The position numbers and the translations under genes are program-made. A DNA stretch of 27,537 nucleotides, from assembly GCA_964555735.1 (NCBI GenBank), contig CAZKTS010000359.1, forward strand, positions 1-27,537. Direction: 5' to 3'. This DNA comes from CAZKTS01 sp964555735 (GTDB taxonomy: Bacteria; Actinomycetota; Acidimicrobiia; IMCC26256; PALSA-555). Below are positions 1 through 5,870 of the stretch, piece by piece (position 1 is the first letter of the stretch; the number at the start of each line of letters is the position of its first letter). Below the pieces are notes generated by a model. It made no database searches and was not told the origin of the DNA. It worked only from the letters and a program-made list of their open reading frames with translations.

Positions 1-306
1 CTCGATCGGGGTCTCCCACGTCGTGCCGACGAGCGCGATCCCGGCGTTGCAGGACATCAGGGTGATGTCGCCGTACTGGTAGAGGACCTGCACGGCGGCC
101 TGGTCGACCGCGGCGTGATCCGACACGTCGACCGCGAGCTCCAGGACATCGGCCGCGGCCAGCTCGCGGCCGAGTTCTGCGAGACCGTCACCGTCGATGT
201 CGATCGCCGCGACGCGCATCCCGTCGGCCGCGGCCTGCACCGCGACCGCTCGTCCGATCCCGCTCGCCGCCCCCGTGACGACGGCGACCCGCTCCTGCGT
301 GCTCAT
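1..306 (-). CDS. SDR family NAD(P)-dependent oxidoreductase (partial, N-terminal part)
   Basis: About 102 codons are present. The gene starts at 306 and runs off the left edge. The N-terminus reads as a short-chain dehydrogenase/reductase: a VVTGAASGIG cofactor-binding loop at about residues 9-18, an acidic AIDID end of the second strand that usually favours NAD over NADP, a DVS motif, and a CNAGIA segment matching the NAG motif. The catalytic Ser-Tyr-Lys region lies outside the window, so the substrate cannot be guessed. The ATG overlaps the stop of the upstream LLM oxidoreductase by 4 bp (ATGA), making this the third gene of a P450-LLM-SDR operon. An alcohol/ketone step after P450 hydroxylation is a reasonable inference. 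Confidence 0.9.
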   Translation of the reverse strand, partial: MSTQERVAVVTGAASGIGRAVAVQAAADGMRVAAIDIDGDGLAELGRELAAADVLELAVDVSDHAAVDQAAVQVLYQYGDITLMSCNAGIALVGTTWETPIE

Positions 307-1316
307 GCGCGCTCCCCCTGCTTGTCGGAGGCCGACGTCGTGTCGGCCGTGGTGACCTTCGGATGGACCTTCGTTGCGTAGAGCTCGAGGCTCGACCAGC
401 CGGCGTCGACGGGGATGCCCCCGAAGCGCGGCTGCAGGACGACGGTGCCGTCGCCGAGCGACGCACAGACCTCGATCGCCCCGGCCGGGTCGACGATGCT
501 GACCATGCCGAAGAGCTCGAGCTCGTCGAGGCTGCTCACCGTCATGGACGGACCGCCGGATGCGACCGCCGCGAGCTCCAGGTACTGGTTCGCGCCGCGG
601 ACGATCGCGGGGCCGACCTCGGCCTTCGCGCGTTCGGGATCCTCGGCGACGTGGAACACGAACGGACCGGACCGGGGCGCCTCGCCCGGGTCCGGCCGGC
701 CGAGCGCGACGCACTCCGCCCGGTACGGCTCCCACAGATCCGGCGTGGTGGGACGGAACCCGTCGGCGATGCGCGCGGCGCGACGGGCCGCGCCCGGAGA
801 GCTCCCACCGAGAGTGATCGGGAGTGGCGAACGCAGCGGTGCCGGCGTGACGCGCGCCTCGCCACCCCGGTAGGGGAAGGGCTCACCCGTCCACGCGGCG
901 CGCAAGGTGGCAACGCCGTCTTCCATCGCCTGGGCCCTCGCGTCGATGTCGGCGCCGGCCATGGCGAACTCCTGCGGCACGTAACCCGCACCGAGGACCA
1001 AGTCGACCCGGCCTCCGCTCACGAGATCGAGCACCGCGATGTCTTCGGCGAGCCGCAGCACGTCGTGCAACGGCAGGATCACCGCGGCGAGCGAGAGCGC
1101 AATCCTGCTGGTCGCACCCGCAACCGCCGCGGCCATCACGCGCGGCGACGGCAGGTAGCCGAACTCGGCGCCGTGGTGCTCGGGGAAGGTGACCGCCGCG
1201 AACCCGTGCTGGTCGGCGTAGCGGGCCTGGTCGAGCACCACCCGGTACAGGCCGCCGGGGTCGATCGTGTCGTCGGGGAAGTGCTGGAGATCGTGGAGCA
1301 GCGTGGCCGCGCTCAC
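303..1316 (-). CDS. LLM class flavin/F420-dependent oxidoreductase
   Basis: 337 aa, close to the usual size of bacterial luciferase-like TIM-barrel enzymes, which use FMN or coenzyme F420. Seen: an FPEHHG segment near residue 45, a run resembling the luciferase family's SGGRVDLVLGAGY segment near 100-112, and a PLPITLGGSSPGAARRAARIADGF stretch (in two parts here: PLPITLGGSSPG, then AARIADGF), which is typical of the C-terminal cofactor-side region. The start is GTG at 1316-1314. It overlaps the P450 stop as GTGA, and its own stop overlaps the SDR start as ATGA, so translational coupling is likely. In actinobacteria such enzymes often oxidise or reduce lipid-like or xenobiotic compounds. FMN versus F420 and the substrate are undetermined. 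Confidence 0.88.
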   Translation of the reverse strand: MSAATLLHDLQHFPDDTIDPGGLYRVVLDQARYADQHGFAAVTFPEHHGAEFGYLPSPRVMAAAVAGATSRIALSLAAVILPLHDVLRLAEDIAVLDLVSGGRVDLVLGAGYVPQEFAMAGADIDARAQAMEDGVATLRAAWTGEPFPYRGGEARVTPAPLRSPLPITLGGSSPGAARRAARIADGFRPTTPDLWEPYRAECVALGRPDPGEAPRSGPFVFHVAEDPERAKAEVGPAIVRGANQYLELAAVASGGPSMTVSSLDELELFGMVSIVDPAGAIEVCASLGDGTVVLQPRFGGIPVDAGWSSLELYATKVHPKVTTADTTSASDKQGERA

Positions 1317-2575
1317 CGCGTGCTCCGCTCACCCAGCGCCACCGGCAGGCTGGCGAGCCCCGGCGTGAAGTTCGACGGGATCCAGACCGGCGGTCCGGCG
1401 AGCGTCAGGGCGGGATAGCGCGCGGCGAGGGCCGAGAACAACGCAGTCAGCTCGGCACGCGCCAGGTGGACGCCGAGGCAGTAGTGCGGTCCGCCGGCAC
1501 CGAACCCGACGTGCGGATTCGGCGCGCGCTGCACGTCGAAGCGATGCGGATCGTCGAAGACCTCAGGGTCGCGGTTGGCCGCGGTGAACCACATCACGAC
1601 GGGGTCACCCGCCGCGATGGCCACGCCGCGCAGCTCCGTGTCGGTCGTGGTGGTGCGCTGGAAGTAGGCAACCGGCGACGACCAGCGCACGATCTCGTCC
1701 ACCGCGGTCTCGGCGGACGCGGTGTTCGAGGTGAGCAACGCCCACTGCTCGGGATGCTCGAGGAGCGCGAGCATCCCGACGGACGCCGCGACGCGGGTGG
1801 TCTCCGTACCGGCGGTGTAGAGGATCAAGAAGAAGATCGCGAACTCCTCGGGGGTGAGGCGCCGGCCGTCGACCTCGGCCGCGAGCAGTCGCGAGACGAG
1901 GTCGTCGTCGTCATCGCGGTCGGCGGCCTCGGCCGCGAGCGCCATCGCGTACCCGAAGAGCGACGCGCCCGCGTCTCCGAGGTCGGGCTGCGCGCCCTCG
2001 GCCTTCTCGCGCGACCCACTCGATCCGAGGTTCGCGGTCCACTCGCCGATCTGGTCGCGATCCGCGGCCGGCACGCCGAGCACCGCACCGATCACGCGCG
2101 CCGGCAGCTTGCCGACCTCCGCGGTGTAGTCGACGACGCCGTCGACCGCCGATGCCTCGGCCTCGTCGAGCGTCTCCTCGACGATCCCCACGATCTCGCG
2201 CTGGAGGCGTTCGATCGCGCGCGGGGTGAACCCGCGGTTGACGATCAGGCGCATCTGGGTGTGCAGCGGCGGATCTGCCGCGAGCGTGAGCACGTCGTCG
2301 CCGAGTCCGAGGAAGCCGTCGCGCTCGCCGATGAGGGAGCCGCCCTTGAGCGAGAAGCGCTCCCAGTCGCGGTTGACGGTGGTGACGTCGTCGTGGCGCA
2401 CCACCGACCAGAAGCCGCGTCCGTCCTCTCCGGGCAGCGGGTGCCACGAGACCGGCTCCTCACGCCGGAGGGCGTCGAACATCGCGTGCTCGGCACCCCC
2501 ACCGAAGCGGTCGTCGTCGAGCAGGTCGACGTCGGCGACCGCGCACGGCCGTCGTGAAGGAGCGCTTTGTGTCAT
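1313..2575 (-). CDS. Cytochrome P450 (CYP124/125/142-like)
   Basis: 420 aa, the normal bacterial P450 length. Visible hallmarks are the I-helix oxygen-activation motif AGTETT (255-260), the K-helix ExxR as EIVR (294-297), and the haem-binding loop FGAGGPHYCLG with the thiolate ligand Cys366. The segment before the haem loop (ANRDPEVFDDPHRFDVQR, then NPHVGFG) resembles the mycobacterial steroid and methyl-branched-lipid hydroxylases CYP124, CYP125 and CYP142. This suggests terminal hydroxylation of an isoprenoid or sterol side chain, but that is inference. The reading frame stays open upstream as far as 3250. ATG 2575 is chosen because a -10 element (GATAAT, minus strand 2588-2583) lies 7 nt before it, which predicts a leaderless mRNA. 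ATG 2584 would lie inside the promoter. No ferredoxin or reductase gene is adjacent. Confidence 0.93.
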   Translation of the reverse strand: MTQSAPSRRPCAVADVDLLDDDRFGGGAEHAMFDALRREEPVSWHPLPGEDGRGFWSVVRHDDVTTVNRDWERFSLKGGSLIGERDGFLGLGDDVLTLAADPPLHTQMRLIVNRGFTPRAIERLQREIVGIVEETLDEAEASAVDGVVDYTAEVGKLPARVIGAVLGVPAADRDQIGEWTANLGSSGSREKAEGAQPDLGDAGASLFGYAMALAAEAADRDDDDDLVSRLLAAEVDGRRLTPEEFAIFFLILYTAGTETTRVAASVGMLALLEHPEQWALLTSNTASAETAVDEIVRWSSPVAYFQRTTTTDTELRGVAIAAGDPVVMWFTAANRDPEVFDDPHRFDVQRAPNPHVGFGAGGPHYCLGVHLARAELTALFSALAARYPALTLAGPPVWIPSNFTPGLASLPVALGERSTR

Positions 2576-2597
2576 GACTGACATTATCTCGTCAGTC
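2576..2597. promoter_or_regulatory. Candidate TetR operator between P450 and tetR
   Basis: A perfect inverted repeat, GACTGAC (2576-2582) and GTCAGTC (2591-2597), separated by 8 nt. It covers the -10 of the P450 promoter and the -35 of the tetR promoter. One dimer bound here would block both genes, the usual TetR-family autoregulation. The octamer GTCATGAC also occurs on each side (2571-2578 and 2615-2622), at or next to each start codon. Confidence 0.65.
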
Positions 2598-2607
2598 CTG
2601 GTATGCT
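2578..2607 (+). promoter_or_regulatory. Predicted promoter of tetR (interlocked with the P450 promoter)
   Basis: -35 CTGACA (2578-2583), an 18-bp spacer, -10 TATGCT (2602-2607), and ATG at 2618. The predicted transcript would have a leader of only a few nucleotides. The -35 lies inside the left arm of the candidate operator. Confidence 0.6.
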
Positions 2608-2612
2608 TGCAA
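2583..2612 (-). promoter_or_regulatory. Predicted leaderless promoter of the P450 operon
   Basis: Read on the minus strand: -35 TTGCAA (2612-2607), an 18-bp spacer, -10 GATAAT (2588-2583), then 7 nt to the A of the P450 ATG at 2575. This predicts transcription starting at the start codon. Confidence 0.6.
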
Positions 2613-2617
2613 CAGTC

Positions 2618-3286
2618 ATGACGAGTCTGTTCCAGCCCACCGCGAACAAGCACGAGCTGCGCCGCCGAGCGACGCGCGACGCACTGCGCGCGGCCGGCAT
2701 CGCCCGCTTCAGCCGCGACGGCTACGACGCCACGTCGATCCGCGACATCGCGGCCGACGCCGGCGTCACGGAGCGGACCTTCTACCGGCACTTCCGGTCC
2801 AAGGAGGCCCTGCTCTTCCACGACTACGAGCACCGGCTCGAGTTCTTCCGGGCCGCGCTCGCGCTCCGGCCCGACCATGAGTCGATCTTCCAGGCCGCGC
2901 TGATCGCAGTCGAGGCCTATCCCGACGACCTCGAGGCCGTCCGGCAGGCCGCGCTGCTCCGGCGGTCGTCGCTCAGCGCGCGCGAGCTCGCGAGCTACCT
3001 CGAGCTGGTGCGCGGCACCTTCGCCGAGGAGCTCCAGGCGTTCGGCCGGCGCCACTTCGCGGACCGTCCCGACGGCGCGCTCATGGCCGCGGTGGCCGGC
3101 AGCGCGATCGCCGGCGCGCTGGTCGCGACGTTCGAGCTCTGGGGCGAGGGTGGTGCCGTCGACGACATGCGCGTCATGACCCATCGCGCCCTCTCCTTCG
3201 TGGCCCGCGGCTTCGACGAGCCCGCACCGGAACCGGTCGACCTCGAGCACACGCAGGCGGCCACACCATCGGAGGTGACGCCATGA
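2618..3286 (+). CDS. TetR/AcrR family transcriptional regulator
   Basis: 222 aa, a typical length. The N-terminal helix-turn-helix spans about residues 15-65 and carries the family signature ATSIRDIAADAGVTERTFYR followed by HFRSKEALL. The C-terminal all-helical ligand-binding half is variable, as expected. ATG 2618 is preferred over an upstream in-frame start at 2603, which lies inside the predicted -10 element. The gene is divergent from the P450-LLM-SDR operon and shares an operator-like palindrome with it, so the simplest reading is a local repressor released by the P450 substrate or a related metabolite. Its stop overlaps the next gene's start (ATGA). Confidence 0.92.
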   Translation: MTSLFQPTANKHELRRRATRDALRAAGIARFSRDGYDATSIRDIAADAGVTERTFYRHFRSKEALLFHDYEHRLEFFRAALALRPDHESIFQAALIAVEAYPDDLEAVRQAALLRRSSLSARELASYLELVRGTFAEELQAFGRRHFADRPDGALMAAVAGSAIAGALVATFELWGEGGAVDDMRVMTHRALSFVARGFDEPAPEPVDLEHTQAATPSEVTP

Positions 3287-3609
3287 CGCGCGCCGTGCTC
3301 ACGATCGCCTCCAACCCGCGCGACGCGGCCACCGAGGACGCGTACAACGCCTGGTACTCGGGCCCGCACCTGGCCGAGATCCGCGACACCCCCGGTGTCG
3401 TCGCGGCACGCCGGCTGCGCGTGGCCGAGGCCCAGCTGATCCCGGGTGGCGCTTCCCCCCAGCGCTACCTCCTGCTCTGCGAGCTCGAGGTCGACGACCT
3501 CGACGCCGCGATCGCGGCGCTCGCAGCACGCGCGGCGGCACCGGAGGCCGCCGAGCTCATGGAGCTCGACCCCCTCCCGGTGATCACCGTGTGGGAGACG
3601 CTCGAGTAG
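3283..3609 (+). CDS. Small EthD-like / dimeric alpha-beta-barrel protein
   Basis: 108 aa. The pattern AYNAWYSGPHLAEI...PGVVAARR (approximate residues 20-50) is typical of small dimeric alpha-beta-barrel (ferredoxin-like) proteins related to EthD and similar DUF families: a WY...HL segment followed by a PG-V-A-RR strand. Known relatives accompany ring- or steroid-degrading and ether-degrading gene sets, often with no proven activity. The ATG overlaps the tetR stop by 4 bp, and a GGAGG ribosome site lies at 3271-3275. It is therefore co-translated with the regulator and is likely an accessory protein for the same pathway. Exact family and function are uncertain. Confidence 0.78.
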   Translation: MTRAVLTIASNPRDAATEDAYNAWYSGPHLAEIRDTPGVVAARRLRVAEAQLIPGGASPQRYLLLCELEVDDLDAAIAALAARAAAPEAAELMELDPLPVITVWETLE

Positions 3610-3629
3610 CGACGCGAAGACCAGACAAG

Positions 3630-3680
3630 AGCGGAGACGAAGCGGAGACCTGACCGGACGGTCGGGAGGCCGAAGCGGAG
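3630..3680. repeat. Short direct repeats in the leader of the substrate-binding protein gene
   Basis: AGCGGAGAC occurs at 3630-3638 and 3641-3649 (11-bp period). A shorter copy, AGCGGAG, lies at 3674-3680. They occupy the 95-nt gap before the gene at 3705. They could be activator half-sites or simple low-complexity sequence. Confidence 0.4.
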
Positions 3681-3704
3681 TCGACCAGGAAAGTGGGGGG
3701 ACTG

Positions 3705-5012
3705 ATGAAGGCGATCCGACTCGCGGCGCTGGGCGCCGCGTTCGCACTCCTCGTCGCGGCGGCACCGGCCGTCGGCGCCCAGTCGGGCGGCGACACGGCC
3801 ACCAAGGCCACCGACGTCGGGATCACGGCCGACGAGATCCGGATCGCGGTCGTCGCCGATGTCGACAACGCCGTGGTACCCGGATTCTTCGCGGGTTCCG
3901 TCGCCGGCGTGAAGGGTGCCGCGAAGTACCTCAACGCGCACGGTGGGATCGGAGGCCGCAAGGTCGTCGTCGACTTCATCGACTCGCACCTGAACCCGAA
4001 CGACGCCCGCAACGCCATCATCGAGGCGTGCGAGAACGACTTCGCGCTCGTCGGCACGTCGGCGCTCTTCCTCACCAACGTCGACGACATGATCGGTTGC
4101 CCGGACCAGCAGGGCGCCGCGACCGGGATCCCGGACATCCCGCTCGTGGTCACCGACGTCGCGCAGCAGTGCTCGCCGGTCTCCTTCCCCATCAACCCAC
4201 CGAACATCGACTGCGCGACGCGCGATCAGCACCCGCAGACCTACCGTCAGAACACCGAGGAGATCCCGTACTTCCAGAAGAAGTTCGGTGACCTCGAGGG
4301 CTACTTCATCGTCCCCAACGACCTGAAGTCCGCCACCGACTCCACGCTCGTGGCCGTTGCCGGCATCGAGGCCGCCGGCGTGAAGAACGTCGGGTCGAGT
4401 CAGATGAGCCTCCAGGCGACCCGCCCCGAGTTCACTCCCGCGGTGCAGGCGATCCGCGAGAGCGGCGCGAACTACGTGTTCGCCCGGGTGCCCTTCCCGC
4501 CGCTGCGTCAGGAGGCCCAGGCGCAGGGCGTGAACGAGGTCGAGGCGTGGGACTGCGAATTGCCCTGCTACGACCCGTCGGTCATCGAGCAGGGCGGCAC
4601 GGCCATCGAGGGGCAGTACGTGAAGCTGCCGTTCCTGCCCTTCGACGAGGGCAAGTCCAACAAGATGCTCGCCAACTTCCTGAAGTACTCCGGCTCGGAC
4701 ATCGATGGCTACTCACCCCAGGCGTTCGCGGCGGTGCTCGCGCTCCGTGAGGCAGTCGACGCGGTGGTGGCCAAGGACGGCAAGGACGGGGTCACCCGGG
4801 CCGCGGTGCTCGAGGCGCTCGCCGACGTCAACGACTTCAATGCCGGCGGGATGATCGCGACCGTCGACGTCGGCGACCGCCGCATCAGCGAGTGCGGGAT
4901 CGTCATGCAGGTCGAGGACCAGGACTTCGTCCGGAGGAACCCGAAGAAGCCGGGCACCTTCGACTGCAACAAGGACTACGTCCAGGTCGTGAAGCTCGAC
5001 CTCCTCCAGTAG
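3705..5012 (+). CDS. Secreted ABC-type substrate-binding protein (branched-chain amino acid / LivJ-like fold)
   Basis: 435 aa. A Sec-type signal peptide is seen: basic MKAIR, a hydrophobic core at about 6-20, and a VGA cleavage site near residue 25. There is no lipobox cysteine, so it is predicted to be released rather than lipid-anchored. The mature part fits the periplasmic-binding-protein type 1 family: GITADEIRIAVVAD at the first strand, a KYLNAHGGIGGRKV segment, and a final substrate-interval region. It has eight cysteines, consistent with an exported, disulphide-containing fold. The start ATG 3705 follows a GGGGGA ribosome site; an in-frame GTG at 3693 is an alternative. No permease or ATPase genes lie nearby, so it is an orphan receptor. 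Known relatives bind amino acids, amides or aromatic and aliphatic acids; the ligand is unknown. Confidence 0.85.
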   Translation: MKAIRLAALGAAFALLVAAAPAVGAQSGGDTATKATDVGITADEIRIAVVADVDNAVVPGFFAGSVAGVKGAAKYLNAHGGIGGRKVVVDFIDSHLNPNDARNAIIEACENDFALVGTSALFLTNVDDMIGCPDQQGAATGIPDIPLVVTDVAQQCSPVSFPINPPNIDCATRDQHPQTYRQNTEEIPYFQKKFGDLEGYFIVPNDLKSATDSTLVAVAGIEAAGVKNVGSSQMSLQATRPEFTPAVQAIRESGANYVFARVPFPPLRQEAQAQGVNEVEAWDCELPCYDPSVIEQGGTAIEGQYVKLPFLPFDEGKSNKMLANFLKYSGSDIDGYSPQAFAAVLALREAVDAVVAKDGKDGVTRAAVLEALADVNDFNAGGMIATVDVGDRRISECGIVMQVEDQDFVRRNPKKPGTFDCNKDYVQVVKLDLLQ

Positions 5013-5037
5013 CCCCCCGCCCCCCGCCCCCCGCCCC
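5013..5037. repeat. C-run heptamer repeat; potential G-quadruplex on the minus strand
   Basis: Three C6 runs and one C4 run are separated by single G residues, starting directly after the stop codon at 5010-5012. On the minus strand this gives four G-tracts with one-base loops, a strong quadruplex-forming pattern. It is also a simple repeat prone to copy-number change. Confidence 0.7.
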
Positions 5038-5055
5038 ACGCCCACACGCCACACC

Positions 5056-5069
5056 GCGGGTTCTCCCGC
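5056..5069 (+). terminator. Small GC hairpin after the substrate-binding protein gene
   Basis: GCGGG (5056-5060), loop TTCT, CCCGC (5065-5069). There is no T-tract, so it is only a possible intrinsic terminator, or the stabilised 3' end of the preceding mRNA. Confidence 0.35.
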
Positions 5070-5174
5070 CGGGCCCGAACGTGGCACAGTGCGGGCGTGG
5101 GGTGGTCAGGTACGAGTCAGGTGCTGGACCCCGACTGGTCACGCGTCGGCCGCATCGGATGCGATCCCGATGCG

Positions 5175-5180
5175 TACGGT
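5175..5180 (+). promoter_or_regulatory. Predicted -10 element of the receiver-like domain gene
   Basis: TACGGT (fits TANNNT), 7 nt before ATG 5188. It predicts a leaderless transcript and selects 5188 over the in-frame ATG at 5170. No clear -35 was seen. Confidence 0.45.
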
Positions 5181-5187
5181 GCGCACG

Positions 5188-5436
5188 ATGCTCGACGAGG
5201 ACGTCGCGATCGTGGAGTGGCCGGCCGAGGCGGAGCGTCTCCACGCGCTGCGCGCGCTGGGCACGCCCCGCCTGATCGTGGTCGCGCCGGACGCGTCGCC
5301 GCCGGCCTTCGACGGCGACGAGGTCGAGGACTGGGTGCGCGTCCCGATCGGCTACGACGAGGTGACGGCCCGCTACGAACGGCTGGCCCGGCACGCGGCC
5401 GCGCGGGCACAGTCCCGCCTCGGCGCATTGCGATGA
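5188..5436 (+). CDS. Stand-alone degenerate receiver-like domain protein
   Basis: 82 aa from ATG 5188; ATG 5170 and GTG 5089 are longer in-frame alternatives. I do not recognise a named family. Nearly the whole protein aligns by eye with residues 18-84 of the winged-helix regulator at 5871. Shared elements are D-DVA-V-WP-EA-R near the start, G-P-L--V-P-A in the middle, DW-R-P, and an Arg-rich C-terminal helix. The DWVRVP and following helix resemble strand 5 and helix 5 of a response-regulator receiver (the KP...ELLARVRALLRR region), with Lys replaced by Arg. The acidic pocket and phospho-Asp expected in a true receiver are not visible. It lacks a DNA-binding domain, so it may be a dimerisation partner or inhibitor of the paralogue. 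Its stop overlaps the next start (ATGA). Confidence 0.7.
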   Translation: MLDEDVAIVEWPAEAERLHALRALGTPRLIVVAPDASPPAFDGDEVEDWVRVPIGYDEVTARYERLARHAAARAQSRLGALR

Positions 5437-5804
5437 TGTCCCGACGATGGGCCGCGGCTGCGGCCGTGGTCCTCATCACGGGGCTCGCGGTGCTCGTCGC
5501 CGGCGATCAGGTCACGGCAGCGCCGAACGTCGACACCGCGGCGTCCCCGACGCTGTCGAGCCACGAGTCCTCACCCGCCGACACGCTGCGCGACGCCACC
5601 GTCCCGGCGCGCGAGCGCGCGAGCGGCGAACGCACCCACGCGGTCAAGCGCATCGTCCCGATCGCGGTGCTCGCGCTCGGGGTCGTCGCGCTCGCGGTCG
5701 AGCACCGCCGGCGACGGCGACGGAGCGCGGCCCGGACGCAACCGATCTCCCTGTGGTGCTCGCTCTGGCGCCGAGGTCCGCCGGCACTCCTCCCCATCGC
5801 CTGA
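5433..5804 (+). CDS. Small membrane protein with two hydrophobic segments and an arginine cluster
   Basis: 123 aa, no recognised family. The first hydrophobic segment is at residues 7-24 after a short basic start. It could be a membrane anchor or a signal peptide, with a possible cleavage site near VTA at 27-29. A polar Ser/Thr/Asp-rich stretch (30-70) follows and should lie outside the cell. A second hydrophobic segment (74-89) is followed by six consecutive arginines (92-97), which would hold the C-terminus inside by the positive-inside rule. The ATG overlaps the stop of the preceding receiver-like gene and has no clear ribosome site of its own, so translational coupling is expected. The arrangement suggests a small membrane sensor or anchor acting with the two receiver-like proteins, which is inference. 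Confidence 0.65.
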   Translation: MMSRRWAAAAAVVLITGLAVLVAGDQVTAAPNVDTAASPTLSSHESSPADTLRDATVPARERASGERTHAVKRIVPIAVLALGVVALAVEHRRRRRRSAARTQPISLWCSLWRRGPPALLPIA

Positions 5805-5810
5805 ACGGCG

Positions 5811-5828
5811 CGCGGGCATCCGCCCGCG
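5811..5828 (+). terminator. Hairpin after the small membrane protein gene
   Basis: Perfect 7-bp stem: CGCGGGC (5811-5817), loop ATCC, GCCCGCG (5822-5828), six bases after the stop codon. No T-tract follows. It may act as a terminator or as an attenuator before the regulator gene. Confidence 0.45.
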
Positions 5829-5840
5829 GCCGACCCGCGA

Positions 5841-5860
5841 TCACGGCGTCCGCGCCGTGA
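5841..5860 (+). promoter_or_regulatory. UNCG-loop hairpin flush with the ribosome site of the winged-helix regulator
   Basis: Perfect 8-bp stem, TCACGGCG (5841-5848) and CGCCGTGA (5853-5860), closed by TCCG, which is UCCG in RNA and fits the very stable UNCG tetraloop class. The AGGAGG-type ribosome site begins directly at its 3' side (5860-5865) and ATG follows at 5871. It may protect the mRNA end or tune initiation. Confidence 0.55.
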
Positions 5861-5870
5861 GGAGGAACCC

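Noticed and set aside
363..2557. Long plus-strand reading frames (363-1418 and 1466-2557)
   Set aside because: They are antisense to the LLM and P450 genes, show Arg/Gly-rich low-information protein, and have no family motif. Typical of high-GC shadow frames.
2576..3250. Upstream extension of the P450 frame
   Set aside because: The frame is open but runs antisense through tetR. The promoter and normal P450 length place the start at 2575.
5089..5187. Longer start (GTG 5089 or ATG 5170) for the receiver-like protein
   Set aside because: The added residues do not align with the paralogue and the -10 element lies at 5175-5180. Kept only as alternatives.
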